The notes under the pieces: generated by a model
What the model saw: only the letters and a program-made list of their open reading frames with translations
What the model was told of the DNA's origin: nothing
The model's database searches: none
Program-made: the position numbers and the translations under genes
Shown: positions 1 to 12,900 of the stretch, piece after piece
Layout of the letters: each line of letters begins with the position of its first letter
How positions within the stretch are numbered: position 1 is the first letter of the stretch
Source: Desmodesmus armatus
Taxonomy: Eukaryota > Chlorophyta > Chlorophyceae > Sphaeropleales > Scenedesmaceae
Direction: 5' to 3'
Length of the DNA: 64,000 nt
NCBI GenBank assembly: GCA_007449985.2
Contig: VIIQ02000059.1
Coordinates: forward strand, 62,001-126,000

Positions 1-564
1 AAGCACAGCCAGGTGCGGGCTAAGTAAGCTGAGTAAAAGATTCACTCCTGCTGTATGAGGTTGAAAGGTTCTCCGGCCAGCGTTCACCGCTGCCAGCTCA
101 CAAAAGTGATTGGCGGATGGGCAGTCCGACATAGCGACAAGGGCCCTTTGCCAAGGCCCCGAGGCTAAAGAACGCTTCCAGGGCAGCCGATCAAGAAAGG
201 AAAGCTACCAAAACACGAACGAGGGACCCACCTGTGAACGTTGTTGTGCTGCACCCCAGGCGACTCCAGGGGGCCGTGCACACGTCGGCTGATCAGGCAA
301 ATGCTGCTGTAGGGATCCCTATAGACTCTGCTGCTGCAGTTCGCGTCGCAGACATGCTGCAGCCCGCTTGAAAGGCATTTGAAGACGTTCCCGAACTCGT
401 GAGTGACAACACATGTGTGGTTGCAAAGATGTTGAATGGAGGACTCCTTCTGGAACCTGGTGCGGTGGGAGCAGCAGCCCTGATCATACTGCTGGCAGTC
501 CACGTCCATTGTGCAGACAGGGGTCGAGGGAGTGTGTTTGGAGTGTAAATGGGATGGTGTTGTT
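1..564. other. Left edge, no confident gene
   Basis: I cannot assign a gene here. On the plus strand one frame is open from about 180 to 547 except for a single TGA at 370-372. Its second half reads like protein (a hydrophobic stretch ALIILLAVHVHC follows a GLLLEPG segment). This could be the 3' end of an upstream gene or a relic, but length and composition do not exclude chance. An in-frame stop at 481-483 precedes the first ATG of the next gene. Confidence 0.2.
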
Positions 565-3500
565 ATGAGGATGATGCAGCTGAACACTTGGGCCTGGGAG
601 CTGGAGGAGGACCTGTGGCAGCAAAAGTAACAGGGTTGGGGTTCACTGGTCCCTACACAGGAGACAGTCTGGAACCAAGGGTGCTTCGAGGTTTGGTGAT
701 TCATTGCATTGTATCAGGCTGCAAGGCTAGGGGCAACACTGTGCTGAGCTGATAAAATGACATGGTCTCAGCAACTGTAACATTGGACCGTCGGATGCGT
801 TTCAGACAAAGCAGTAACCATTAATACTGTAGCTGGCCAAAACGTTCATATCACAGGACAAACGGTGTCGCAACGTTAGTCTGCTTTCTCCAGATTGATC
901 CACAGGACACCAAGGTTGTGTGCCCCTCGACGTCTGCTTGATCCCACTTGGCTTTCTATTCTGATGTTTGGTTTTCTAGGGACAACATTGACAGCGTCAA
1001 GCAAACAGCAGAGGTAGGGGGGTACCCACACTGTCCTGCTGTTGGTCGGTTGTGTCTGGGCATGGCTGATGCTGACAGTCTGTTGCAGGCCAATAACACG
1101 GGAAAGGATGAAGCAAAAGAGAAAGAGAGGTACGTGGCTGGAGCTCTGCGCATGCACCACCCTGTGGTCTTTTGGGGTGGTGGTCGTCCATGCACAACAC
1201 AGACCTCCCGTGCTTGGTGCCCTCTGCTCGCACAGTGCCTTGCCTTGTTGTGACTCTCAATCAAAACTTTGCACTTTTACCACGTCATGCTACTGCCCTG
1301 GCTTGCCTGCCCGCAGTGCTGACAGCCTGACAGCCGGCCTGCCCAGTTTTGGTGGCCTGTGGAGCGTTGCAAAGGCAGTTCAGTCAGCTGTGCAGCAGAC
1401 CACGAATGAGGTCGTGCGCAGTGTGCAACAGACGGACTGGAAAAGCGAGATTGCAGCATTCACGCAGGAAGTTGAGGCAGAGGCACAGAAAGTGTCACAC
1501 ACGGCACAGAAAGTGTCACACAAGGCAGTAGAGGTGGTGCAGCAGCTGCCAGCACAGCTGCACACCAGAACCTCCGAGGTGAGCAGCAGCCAACAGCTTA
1601 GTGTGAGCATAGCACACCGAGTGCATGCAGTTGCTGCAGGCCTGGTGCTGGCATTCATACAGCATGAACACAGCTGCCGGAGCCCTCATGCAGTACGGCA
1701 CATCTCCTTGCGCTAGCAGCAAATGCATGCGTCTGTGGTGGGGTTGAGGCAGCCTGTAAGCTTCAGCGTTACTGGAACACAGCACAACGCCACACCGTCT
1801 GCCTGCAACACTTAATGGTGGGCTGGTGTTTACCTTCTACTCAACCGCACTCAACAGAGCACAACACTAGCCATGCACTGCAGGCATGATGAAAACAGTG
1901 TCTGGCAAAGCACCACCATGCTCCTGCACCTGCAGGAGCACGTCGGGGCAGCCATGTGCTGAGCAAATGCTTTAGTCGCGTCCCACGTGTCACGACTAAG
2001 TGTCAATCCACGCGTTGCGTATATGTGTGCGCGCAGAGTGGTGCAGATGGCTCCAGTGGCGCAGGCGTCAGCCCCAGCAGCAGCAGTGGAGGGGGCAGTT
2101 CAGCGCAGCCCTTTGGCGCAGTCGGCAGCTCCCTCGCCAACTTTGGCAAGCAGCTGATCAGCGGCACCAAGGAGGTCTTCGACACAGTGAGTGACACGTC
2201 TTAGCCGGTACTGTCCTTGCAGCGTCACATGGTCCATGTCTGCATGATAGCCGGTACTGTTTTGGCAGCATCGCATGATTCACACCCGTAGTAAGGTTCA
2301 CACTGCCAGCGCACGTGCTTACACAAGCAACGTGCAGCTGCTCATGTCACTTCCGCGCCTTGGAGCCCCTCCTTTCGCGTGCCACTTGTGCCGTGGCCGG
2401 CATGTTGTCTGCTTCACCTGCAGCACACGTTCGCTAGTGTTACCACTGCCCAATGAATCAAACCGTTGACACAATGTGAAGGAGGATGGTGCAGTTGCCT
2501 TCCTCACACTTGTCACTCTACTCACACTCCTATGGCAACTGCCATCGATCATCGCCGTACCGCTGTCCTGCAGGTGACAGATCTTGTGGAGGGGAGATCG
2601 CTACAGCAGCGCGTGAGGTGCCGCGCTTCGCAGCGGGGGGCAAGGGCAGCGGCGGTGGCGGCCCTTCGGAGGTGGCGGCCCGGCTGGCCAGCAGGCAGCG
2701 GCTGGCTACGAAATACAGCAGGTTTGAGGCGGAGGTGAGCCTTGGGGCCTTGCTGCTGCTGAAGGTGTATGGTGTGTGCAACAGTCAACTGGCTAGGTTC
2801 CGTGCTAGGCTATCAGTGGTGGCGACTGTTTAGCAGGTCTTAGCAGGTTGAAATGGGGAGGGCGTGTTTGGATGAGGATGACCCTTGTGAAGATGTGAGG
2901 ACGCCACATGGCGCATCTCCATCACAGTCCTCAGGGGCATACCAGCCGTCAGTCAGAACATCACACGATTTTGTCAGTCGGCAGCAGCCAAGTCTATTGC
3001 AGGCAGCCAGCGGGTACTTGCAACTGCAGCGCACAGCAAGTCAAATAGAACGCCTTTGCCACGGTTTTGACCGGTGCATCTCCACCCAAGTCCAGATGTG
3101 TGCTGTGGGGGCGCCTGGAGCTTGGTGTGTGCATGTGTGTGCGCCCTGCCCTGCGGCCTGTCCTGCAGGTTCGTCAACACCGCGACTGCATCTGATGTGT
3201 TTGGGGTATTGTACATATACTTGCAGTCATATGTTTTGGGTGCGTGTTCCGCAGGTTGCGTCGATGCAGCGCGACAGTGCCACATATGTTGACGAGCCTG
3301 AAGATGCTGAGGACTTTGCTGCTTGGAGGGGCAGCAGCTTCAGCATGAGCAGCGCACAGCCAGAGATCAACAAGATACTGTCAGGTATGCTCAGCCAGGG
3401 GGTGTCTGTTTTTGGGGGGATGTGGATTGTTGCGCTGCTGAATAGCTGTTCTTTACAGTGCCAAGGGGCTGCTGGAGCTGATTTTTGAGGGCGGGGAGTT

Positions 3501-3899
3501 CCCGGGCCCGGGGGCGGCGCGGGGGGGGGGGGGGGGGGTCATGAGCCCAGGCTAGCGGCAGCAGCTTCAGCATGAGCAGCGCGCAGCCAGAGATCAACAA
3601 GATCCTGTCAGGTGGGACGCGAAGCCTGGGGTGTTTGCAAGCGGACGATGCTGAACGATCTGGGCTGCATTGCATTGTACTGCAGGCAGCACCTGAGCTC
3701 TGGATTGCCTATGAGGTTGTGCACCCTCACCATCTTGGCGGGACCCATGTTGTCGCCCACAGTTGGATTTCTGGCTTTCTTGCTGCTGCTGTGATCATTC
3801 CGCGCACATAAATCCTGCCTTGCATGTCGTGAGCTTACAACTGTCATGCTGCCACTGCCGCTGGCACTCCCAACCCTCCATGCAACATCTGGGGGCGCC

Positions 3900-3941
<42 letters not shown>

Positions 3942-5966
3942 CAGGCAATGCCTTCATGAGTGAGCTGCAGAGTCGTTGGTGCCGCTGCTGGTGGAGAAGG
4001 ATGAGTTCTGGGCTAGATACTTCTACAGGTCAGCAGAGGGAGGGGAGGGGGGGGGGCATATGCGGGTGAAGTGTGTCACTGAGTGTGGGGCTGAGGCAAG
4101 GGGGGCAGGATGAGAAAGGAGGACTTCTAAGCTAGATACTTTTACAGGTCAGATACTTCAATACGGGAGGACAAGGGAGGGAGAGGAAGCAGACGGGAGG
4201 GGGGTGTGCGAGGGAGGTGTGGTCAATGAGGGAGTGTGGGGTCGAGGCAAGGTGCAGGGGGGATCAAAGGTCTGGGATGGATAAGCGTTTACGGGTCAGC
4301 AGGGACGGTGCCCAATGGGGTCAATGGTAGCCGGGTGGGTGGGGGGGGGGGGGGATGAGGTGAAGGTGTTTGTGCAAGGTGAGGGGTGCGTATTTTGGAC
4401 ATGGCAGCCCTTTGTGTCACGACAGCCCTTTGTGCAAGAAGGTGAAGCTGGTTGTGAGTTGCGTGCTGGCTTCATCAGTGCCCACTAGCATCTCCCAGCT
4501 GAAGCGGCATGCTGTGCAGCAGTGCACTCATGTGTATGACATGTGCATGTTCATGCAGTTCTTGGTTGGGAGCCTTGCTTTTGTTGGTGGTTGGGTGACT
4601 CTGGAGTTTCCTGGTGTGCCACCACATGCATTCTGACACATGCTGCCCCTGCCTGCCTGCTTGACCCGCCTGCCTGCTTGCCTGCTTTCCTGCCTGCAGG
4701 CTGCACAAGCTGCAGCAGAAGGAGGAGCAGCGGCAGCAGTTGGCAGCGCGTGCAAAGCAGCTGGATGATGCGTCAGATTTGGGTGGCTGGGACGACGATG
4801 ACTCACCACACGCAGCAGCAGATGCACCAGCAGCAGCAGCAGCGGCGGCGCCATCACAAGCAGCAGCAGTAGTACCAGCAGCAGCAGTTGCTGCAGGGTT
4901 GCAGAGTCATGTGCAGGACCAGCCGGAGCAGAAGCAGCTTGAGCAGCAGGAGGAGGACTCGGAGGTTTTGGCAGCAGCAGCAGCAGAAGGTGCTCAAGCA
5001 GGCGGCAGCAGCAGCACTGCAATGCAGCAGCCTCCAGGGGAGCAGGAGGAGCCAGCAGCTGCCTCAACAGCAGCGAAAGCAGTCCCAGCGCAAGATCACA
5101 CACAAGCCACCACTGCAGCAGCAGCAGCAAGCCAGAGTGAAGATGCTGTGCTGCCACCAGCAGCAGCGGAGCCAGATGCTGCTGCTGCCAGTCAGGCTCC
5201 CGCAGAAGCCAGCACTGCTGCCACTGCTGCTGCCGGCAGCAGTGGCAGCCGCACGGCTTCGGGCAAGGCATCTGAGGATTCATCGCTGCCCAGCACCCCT
5301 GTGAAGGTGGGTGGACTGGTGTGCTGTCGGTTGGTTTCTGAGTGTTGGAGGTTGTCAATGGGGTTGTCTGTTGGTTGGCCAGGTAGATGGTGGTTGTGTG
5401 GTTGCGCATGACCGGAGACTAAAGCATTGCCAGCAACAGTATGCCAGTCTGCAGTACTTACCACCCCCACAGAACCTTGCCACTATGGCTAGTCAGGTTG
5501 GTCTTTGTGTTCGCTGACGCTGCTGCGGCTGTGTGTGTGCGTACATGCGGTGCGTGCGTGAGTGCGTGCGTTCGTGTGTTAGCATAGAGAATACATGTGT
5601 AGCTAGCATATAGTGCACATGCGAGACACCTGCCAACCGAAACCAACATCATCAGGCGCATGTGTCTGTGGTGTCGCTGCCTATGCAGGTTGGCTCTGAT
5701 GCCTCTGATGCTGCACTGGCAACAGACACAGTCAGCGAGGGCAGCGGAGCCACTGCTGCAGCAGCAGCGGCAGGGGGGCAGGCGGCACCACAGGCCCCGT
5801 GGACCCTTGTGGGCGGGTTGGGACAGCAGGCAGCACCTGCAGCAGCAGCAGCAGCGGGGGCGAAGGCAGAAGTGCCGGGCAGTCAGCAGCAAGAGCAGCA
5901 GAAGGCAGCAGCAGCTGCACCAGCGAGGTGAAGTCGGCAGCAGCAGCAGGTGTTGCGGGTGCAAAG

Positions 5967-6004
<38 letters not shown>

Positions 6005-6143
6005 TGGTGGGGATGATGACGATGATGATGATTGGGGTGATGATGCTGATGATGCAGTGGCTGCTGTCAGCAGCAAGGCAGGACCAGCAGCAGCGGCAGC
6101 AGCAGCTGGGGAGGGAGACGATGACTGGGGCAACTGGGAGTGA
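565..6143 (+). CDS. BSDC1: BSD-domain protein, BSDC1 homologue (multi-exon)
   Basis: Exons traced: 565-626, 980-1013, 1089-1129, 1317-1578, 2037-about 2190, about 2574-2734, 3255-3384, 3971-4028, 4700-5306, 5689-6143, about 650 residues. The N-terminal helical part (LWSVAKAVQSAVQQ onward) matches the BSDC1 N-terminus. Exon 7 carries RDSATYVDEPEDAEDFAAW, like the SDPATYCNEPD block of BSDC1. Exons 8-9 encode DEFWARYFYRLHKLQQKEEQ, the BSD-domain signature with its FW and YFYR. The tail is Ala/Gln-rich with an acid/Trp end (DDDDDDDWGDD, DDDWGNWE), also as in BSDC1. The family's biochemical role is poorly known; the BSD fold also occurs in TFIIH p62 and synapse-associated proteins. The start is the first ATG after an in-frame stop at 481. 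The exon 5/6 junction is uncertain. Exon 10 needs one extra base near 5925 to keep frame. Exon 8 has two possible acceptors. Confidence 0.75.
3557..3611 (+). repeat. Partial copy of BSD-gene exon 7 end inside the next intron
   Basis: A 55-nt copy of the end of exon 7 (3330-3384) including the donor GT. Only three internal substitutions are seen. A G-run at 3521-3538 lies between the two copies. Confidence 0.9.
3906..3938 (+). repeat. (CTG)n tract upstream of a 3' splice site
   Basis: About eleven GCT/CTG units end a few bases before TTTGCAG at 3944, in the place where a polypyrimidine tract would normally be. Confidence 0.85.
4036..4353 (+). repeat. Two decayed tandem copies of exon 8 end plus intron, with G-runs
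   Basis: The exon 8 end (GCTAGATACTTCTACAG then gtcag, ending 4028) recurs at 4131-4147 and, more diverged, near 4290-4300. Each copy is followed by similar G-rich intron sequence including GAGTGTGGGG-CTGAGGCAAGG-type blocks. The whole intron looks like three repeats of an exon-edge unit. Confidence 0.7.
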
Positions 6144-6232
6144 AAGACAGGGGGTGTATGAGGGTTACTGGGTGAAGCAGGTGGGGCAAGGGGGGGGCTG
6201 TACTTTTCACACATGCTGCCTGGCACTTTGGC

Positions 6233-6299
6233 CCAGCAGCAGTGGCAGCAGCGGCAGCAGCTGGGGAGGGAGACGACGATTGGGGCAACTGGGAGTGAG
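6233..6299 (+). repeat. Copy of the BSD-gene terminal coding segment with its stop codon
   Basis: This repeats 6073-6143 (GCAGCAGCTGGGGAGGGAGACGA onward, encoding GEGDDDWGNWE and TGA) with few changes. It lies about 90 bp after the real stop and is followed by a G-run at 6310-6326. It may be an alternative last exon or a duplicate in the 3' UTR. Confidence 0.85.
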
Positions 6300-6951
6300 A
6301 GGCGCGGGAGAGGGGGGGGGGGGGTAGGGGTATGGGGTGCGGGGGTGGTGCAAGGGAGAGGCTGTGGTCTTGGCACATTGTTGTTTGTCAAGACTGAAGT
6401 GTTTGTGGGCTTGGTGTCAGTGAGGTGGTTGCTGGTTGGGGAGCTTATCTGTGAGTTGACGAGCTGATTGGCTCTATACAATGTGCACAGGTCTGAGCGA
6501 TGTACAGTAACAGTGCTATGCTGACAGCACCAGCGCAGTGTGTGTTTGTTGCTGACATGTCCAGGAAGCAGCCTGCATTGTGTACCATCTGGGCTGGGGT
6601 TGGTTCTGAGCAGGGCACTACCTCGGCCTAGTGACAGGTGCAGTCAAACATGACATGCAGTGCAGTTGACAGTTGTCACCTGAGGAGAGCACACACAGGC
6701 TGGCATCATAAGCAGAGTGTGTTTGGCTCACACACTGCAAGCTCATTGACAACACAGGCTCTTTGCACACCGACCTGACAGATTGTACAGTGCCAGAGTG
6801 CCAACGACAGTGTGGCACCGGCTCTGATTCCTCAAAGGCGGTGAATTCCCCTAGTGTCAGTATGTGTTGCAGCACATCTGGTGCACCCTTGTATCGAAGC
6901 AGCCTGAGCAACGAATTGTGAGCAGCCTGACAGCAGTAGGCAGCAGGCCCA

Positions 6952-9900
6952 ATGCAGGAGCAGCAGCTGAGGCAAGCAGCAGGGCTCCTGCTGCAAGTAG
7001 GACACCAGCAAACCCTGGAAGCTTACTTGCAAGCGAGAGAGTCCTTAGGGACGAGCGTGAACGACAATGTGCATGGATCGTTCAGCCTTGGACTGCTCGC
7101 AAGCCTGATCGTGAAGCAGCCTGAACGTGAGTGATTCAGTTACACTTGATAGAGTGCAACTTAGGTTTTGATGTCGTAGGACGGCCCGTGCATTGTGAGC
7201 AATTGGATCAGCCATCAGCAGCAGCAACAGCAGGCCAAATGGAAAAACACCTGCAACGGCAGTGGAGTGTGTGTGGCAGTGCCAGGACAATCTTACCACC
7301 AGCTATGTTGTTCTGGCTTTGTTTGCAGTCACTCAGAGCTTGCTGCTTGCCACATCCGCGCGCCAGCAACACCTTGGACCAGTCTCCTCCCCCCCCCCCC
7401 CCCAAACCGCTATTATGCAGCAGCCATGCAACGAAAAACACATACAAAACTCTGCACACACCCCAGCAACAATTGATTCATACCCGTCCGCTGGCACTCA
7501 CACTGCACTCACCGGCGCACATAATGTGACCCACTGCACCGTGTGTTGTGCTGGCTGCTGCAGTGCGGCGCTTGGAGTCCCTGAAGCAGCTGGGCTGCTC
7601 CTCCATGGTCCCTGCACCAGTATCTACACTCCCCCCCCCCCCACCCCCCCAACCACCCACATACCGCTACGATGCAGCAGTCATCCAATGAACAACAAAA
7701 CACAACCCTGCATCCATACTATGAACTTTCTGAGCAGCTCACGGTCAGCTAGCACTCACACTGTCATCACCGGGCCGACATGTCACGAGTTACTGTGCCC
7801 TGTGTTGTTCTGGCTGCTGCAGTGCGGCGCCTTGAGTCTTTGAAGCAGCTGGGCTGCTCCTCAATGGTACCCGCATACCAGAACGCCACACACAACCGCC
7901 TGCAGCACTCAAGAGGTGCGCTGCCAGCATGTCAGCCCAAAGCATTGTCACAGCATGATGGTGTAAAACAGCACGATGGCAGTCTGCACGTTTCCCCTGC
8001 AGGGAACAGCTGTTCATGCCTAGGATTCCTGGCACTGTTGGCGTGGGCTGAGTGGGCGCAGGGGCTTTTGGTGCTGATATGATCGTGCACAAGAGTTTGC
8101 CAAGCTTCAAAATCGACGCAGGCTGCTTTATGGTCGCTGCCTGTGTTGATATACAGCAAGCCCCTGCCAGGGGCTTGTTGTGGCAGGAGCAGGTGGTTGG
8201 GGGATACCTGCTCCTGCATTCTGGCCCCTGCTCCTACCCTTCTTCCCCTCTCCCACTCTTGTTACCCCGCTCCAGCAAGAAACGTGCAAGTCCCTAGACT
8301 TCTGAGTCAAGTGAACATCTCGCACCAGCACCTCTCCTACCGTTTCATAGTGTTGTTGCTCACCTGGCGTTCAGGTGTAGCCTAGTGCGCACCCCCCCCC
8401 CCCCACCCACCCCCGCACCCTCCCCCCACCCCCATACCCACCCACATACCCCTCCTCCAAACCTCCTCCCCCACTTCTCTGATAGCTTCTCTGTGCGCCC
8501 TGTCTGTGTCGCCTGCAGGTGTGGCTCATCTGTCCTTCAAGTGGGGCCTTATCATAGCACAGCAGCAGCGGGCTGAGGGGCACCCCCCACACGCCTGGCT
8601 GACACCCCTGGACCTGGAGCTACTGGAGCTGGCAGGTAGGCAGGAACCTGGGGTTGTGCAAGAAGATGAAGGCTATACCCTAGATTGTGATTCTGATTTA
8701 GTGACTCTACAGTTGTGGAGGTGTACAGCATGAGCGGCACACCCACCAACGTTCCGGCCAGGTTCAACATACAGCAGCATACCCACCTGCTTCCGGCTAC
8801 ATACGAGATATTCTGTCAATCAGCCCACACAGGTATGTTGTGGACAAGTATAAGCTTACCTAACTGGTGTGATGGTGTTGATCGTTGTGCCTGCAGGACT
8901 GTGCCATGACCTGGGCCATGGTCCTTTCTCCCACGTGTTTGAGGCCTTCATCGTGCCAATGCTGGGCATCAAGGGCTGGTGAGTGGCAAGCACCCCCCCC
9001 CCCCCACACACACACACACAAACACCCCTTCGTATGCACACCCCGCAGTACCGTGCTCGTCAGACTCCCAACACATGTAGGCACTCAGACTGAGCAGAGA
9101 CTTGCTGCCTTGCACCGCATACACCAGAACGTTTTCGACTCAGCACCACTGCTTGCATGTAACGGAGGTACAGCCGTCACACCCTGTCTTGCTGCCGTTT
9201 GTGTTGCTGTCGTGTTGCTGTCGCCACCCGTGCAGGCATCATGAAACGCTGTCATCCCTGGTGCTTCACCACATGCTGCAGCGCCTGCTGACAGAGCTGG
9301 GCCTGACACAGGACAGCACACAGGGCCAGGACAGCACACAGCACAGCACACAGGGCCAGCACGGCATGCAAGACAGCATGCAGGACAGCACAAAGGGCCA
9401 GGTCAGCATGCAGGACAGCACACAGGGCGGGCAGCTGCTGCAGCGGGTGCATGGGGCAGTGACAGACCTGATCAGGGGCAAGGTCTCCACTGGCTACTGT
9501 GGTCACTGGGCGGACAAGCTGTTTGTCATGCTGGTGCGTCAATCCGAATTGACACCTGGGGTGTGGGTGGTGTGTGAGTGTGTGTGTATGGGGGGGGGGG
9601 CTTCTGATGATTGAACAAGGCTGGCGTGTGACAGGTTGAGGTGCCTGCTAGACGGCACCTGGCTGCTGGGGTGGCAGCTTCAAGCAAGCTTTGGGGGCAA
9701 GGACAGCTGCTGATATACATGGGCAATGCGACAGCTGTTGCACAAGCATGAAGAGGTGTGGCTTGTCAGGGTGTAGAAACAACTTGCAGCCTGAGCGGGC
9801 AAGCTTTTCTTCTTCATCAGCTCATCACACCATGCCATGCAGCCCAGCTTTGATACACGACTGTGTGTTCCTTGTGTGATTGTACCAAGCACCATTGCCT

Positions 9901-12900
9901 GTGTTCCCTGGCTGGCATGAGCTCTTTCAGCCACAGTCAGCAAGGTGTGACATGAAGGTCATGCTGTGAATGTCGTGCAGATTGTGGCGAGCGACCTTGA
10001 TGCTGATAAGATTGACTACTTGCTGAGGGACATGCAGATGGCAGGGGTGCAGGAGCGGCCAGAGCTGGCAGATGTGCTGGAAGGACTTGGGGGTCGGGTG
10101 CCGGACTATGTGCAGCTGATCAACAACTCCAAGGTCAGTGTTCTTTTTGTTGCTTTTTCCACAGGCCTAGGGTGTGAAACGCATGCTTTGCTGTTTCTGG
10201 ATGAGCTGCTGGAAAAAGTAGGGGGCCTGGTGCCGGACTATGTGCAGCTGATTGACAACTCCAAGGTGGGTTGTGGAGATACATACAAGAAGATATGTAC
10301 ATGAGATACTTATAGTTACATACTCATGAACACCTTGAGCGGGGGAGTTTTGTAGTGTTTGTTGTGTGCAAGGGCGTCCTCACAGCCTCCAAGGGGTGTA
10401 GTATGTTCAATCTGAAGTTGAGGTGTGTTGCAGGACGCATGCTTTTTTGGGACCGGCTGCTGCTAGCTGGCTGGGTACGCCAGGGGGCGGGGGGTAGCAT
10501 GTGTGCCGTGCCTTGCTCTAGCTATACAGTTGAGCATACAGGCTGATCCATCCTGCTGGACATGCACACCTGCTCTTTGTCACCTGCCCTCACCACTACA
10601 GCAATCAGGTGCCCTCACCACAGCACCAGGCATCAACATTGCTGTCACGCGACTGAATCCACTGCCTCACCGCAATCTGCTGCTGACTCTTGCAGCTTGT
10701 TGAAGGAGTCAAATTCTGACTCAACGGAATTCTCTGCCTCGCCGGCTGTTTGCTGGCCTATTGTTGCAGCTTGTGGACGGGGTCATATGCTTTGCCGGGG
10801 AGGACCAGCCACTGGTGCACACACTCTGCCAGCCACCCTCACAACCACAGCATCCACTTGTATTACGCTCAACTGAACTCACTGCCTCACCTGCCATTTG
10901 GTGCTTACTGTCGCAGCTTGTAGACGGGGCCAGTTGCTTCGCAAAAGAGGACCAGCCGCTGGTGCAGCAGCTGTACCGAGCCCGCTACCTCCTGCACCAA
11001 CACGTCTACCAACACTGCGCCGTGAAGGCAGTGGCCCATAGATGCAACCACTCTGCCAACCCCCCTCACAATCCCCACACCACAGCATCCACCTTCAATA
11101 TTATCCATGTCGCTGACTCAACTGTTTCACTGCCTCACCTGCTCTATATGCTGCTTGCTCTTGCCTTGCTTTTACAGCTTGTAGATGGAGCCATATGCTT
11201 TGCCAGTGAGGACCAGCCACTGGTGCAGCAGCTGTACCGGGCCCGCTACCTCATGCACCAACATGTCTACCAGCACCCAGCTGTGAAGGGCTTTGAGCTG
11301 GCAGTTGCCCACGTGCTGCAGCTCACTGCCCCATGGCTGTCGCTGGAGTGGCTTCAGGAATTCAAGGCTGTGACAGTTGACCCGGTCAACCCTGCTGACC
11401 CTGCAGCATCCAAGCGCTTGTGAGTAAAGAGACGACGGACGGGGGATGGTTTGAGTACATATCGGCATCGACCCTGATCGTGCATTGTTGCTTGGATCAG
11501 CCTGGTATCCTGCAGGCTCTCTATTGCATCATGAGCCGCTGATTGGCACTCAGCGACGGTCATGCATTGGAAAGCCTGCAGGACGCCAGGCCAAACCAAG
11601 CAAGTTTGTTTTGAAGCAGCGCACATCCTGAGGAAGTGTATCTTGACCTGACACCTTCGTTGCCAGCAAACAGCGAGGTATTGTTTGGTTTATGCTATGT
11701 TTTGTGCAGTGTGCTGCGGTTTTGCGCTCTGCGTGACTCCCTGCTTGACGAGGCTCGCCGCGTGGCGCTGCACAACGCCGACGGGCACCCCGCCCTCGCA
11801 AGGGCGCTTGCCATCCTTGACCAATTTGACGCTGGCGAGACTTACAGCTATGTGGAGGAAGAGGACGGCAAGGGCTGCATGGCGGGGCACCCTCAGCTGT
11901 GTCAGGTGGGCTGGGTTGTGGTGGTTGTGCTGGGGTGTATGGTGTTGCAGGTACACAATGGAAGAACTCAGCTGGCGGTGCATGATAAGCAGCGGCAGGT
12001 CTGGTGCTCAGGGGCTTCAATGAAAGGCTGGGCTCTATACATGAGGCAAAGCATTGTGCATGCATTGGTGTCAAGGGAGGTCCAGCCTGAAAGCTGTGGA
12101 TAGCTGAGCCAATTACTGTAACTGTAACTGTAACGGTTACTGTTATATCAAAGAATGAGCAGCCTCCTGACGTTACCCTGTCTGCTGATGTCTGCCATTT
12201 GCAGCCGGAGGCGGCAGCGCAGGCGGTCATCCAGGCCCTTGGGCGCCACAGCGGCAGCGTGTTCAGCAGCAGCAGCAGCAGCAGCGCTGTGTTGGCCCTG
12301 CAGGCGTCAGACATCAGGGTGGTGTACTGCAAGTTTGACCACTGCAAGTGAGTCAGTGGGATTAAAGTGTTTTCCCACCCTCCGCACGAACACGCCAACC
12401 TTCGCACTGCCTGTTGGTTTGGCTGTTGGTGGCAGGGCGCTTTCTTTCACTGGCATGTGCCTTTTGTGTGTTGCAGGTGTTGGGATGCAGCTCCACACAC
12501 CTTCAGCTCACACGCATGCGCGCAAAGGTTGGGGTCTGAGTGTTTTACTCACAATCGCCTTTCTCAATGGCGAAACTGTCCTGCTGCTGTGCTGTTACCC
12601 CTGCAGCAAGGACCTGGACCCCCTGCCTCTGTTGTGGCTGTGGTCCGAGGGTCATGATGGGCAGCTCACCAAGGCCACCGGCAGCTGGACCGCAGGGGAC
12701 AAGCCGCCTGTCTACAGGACACACAGGGTGAGCAACACACGACCACTGCATGCAACGTTCCTCCACCCAAAGAAGTGGGGCTCAATTATATCTGCTGTGC
12801 TGGCTGTTCAGAAACAGTGCTAGCCTTTTCTTGTCAGCACTTCTGCCAAAGGCCCTGTGTGGCAGGGCGTTTCAAACCTTCCAGTGCAGTGCCTGCACTT

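Noticed and set aside
4528..5409. Minus-strand 293-codon ORF opposite BSD exon 9
   Set aside because: Leu/Pro/Ala low-complexity shadow of CAG-rich coding sequence; the plus strand carries the BSD homology.
9309..9431. CRISPR-like short repeats
   Set aside because: Units are contiguous, imperfect and in-frame coding; there are no unique spacers.
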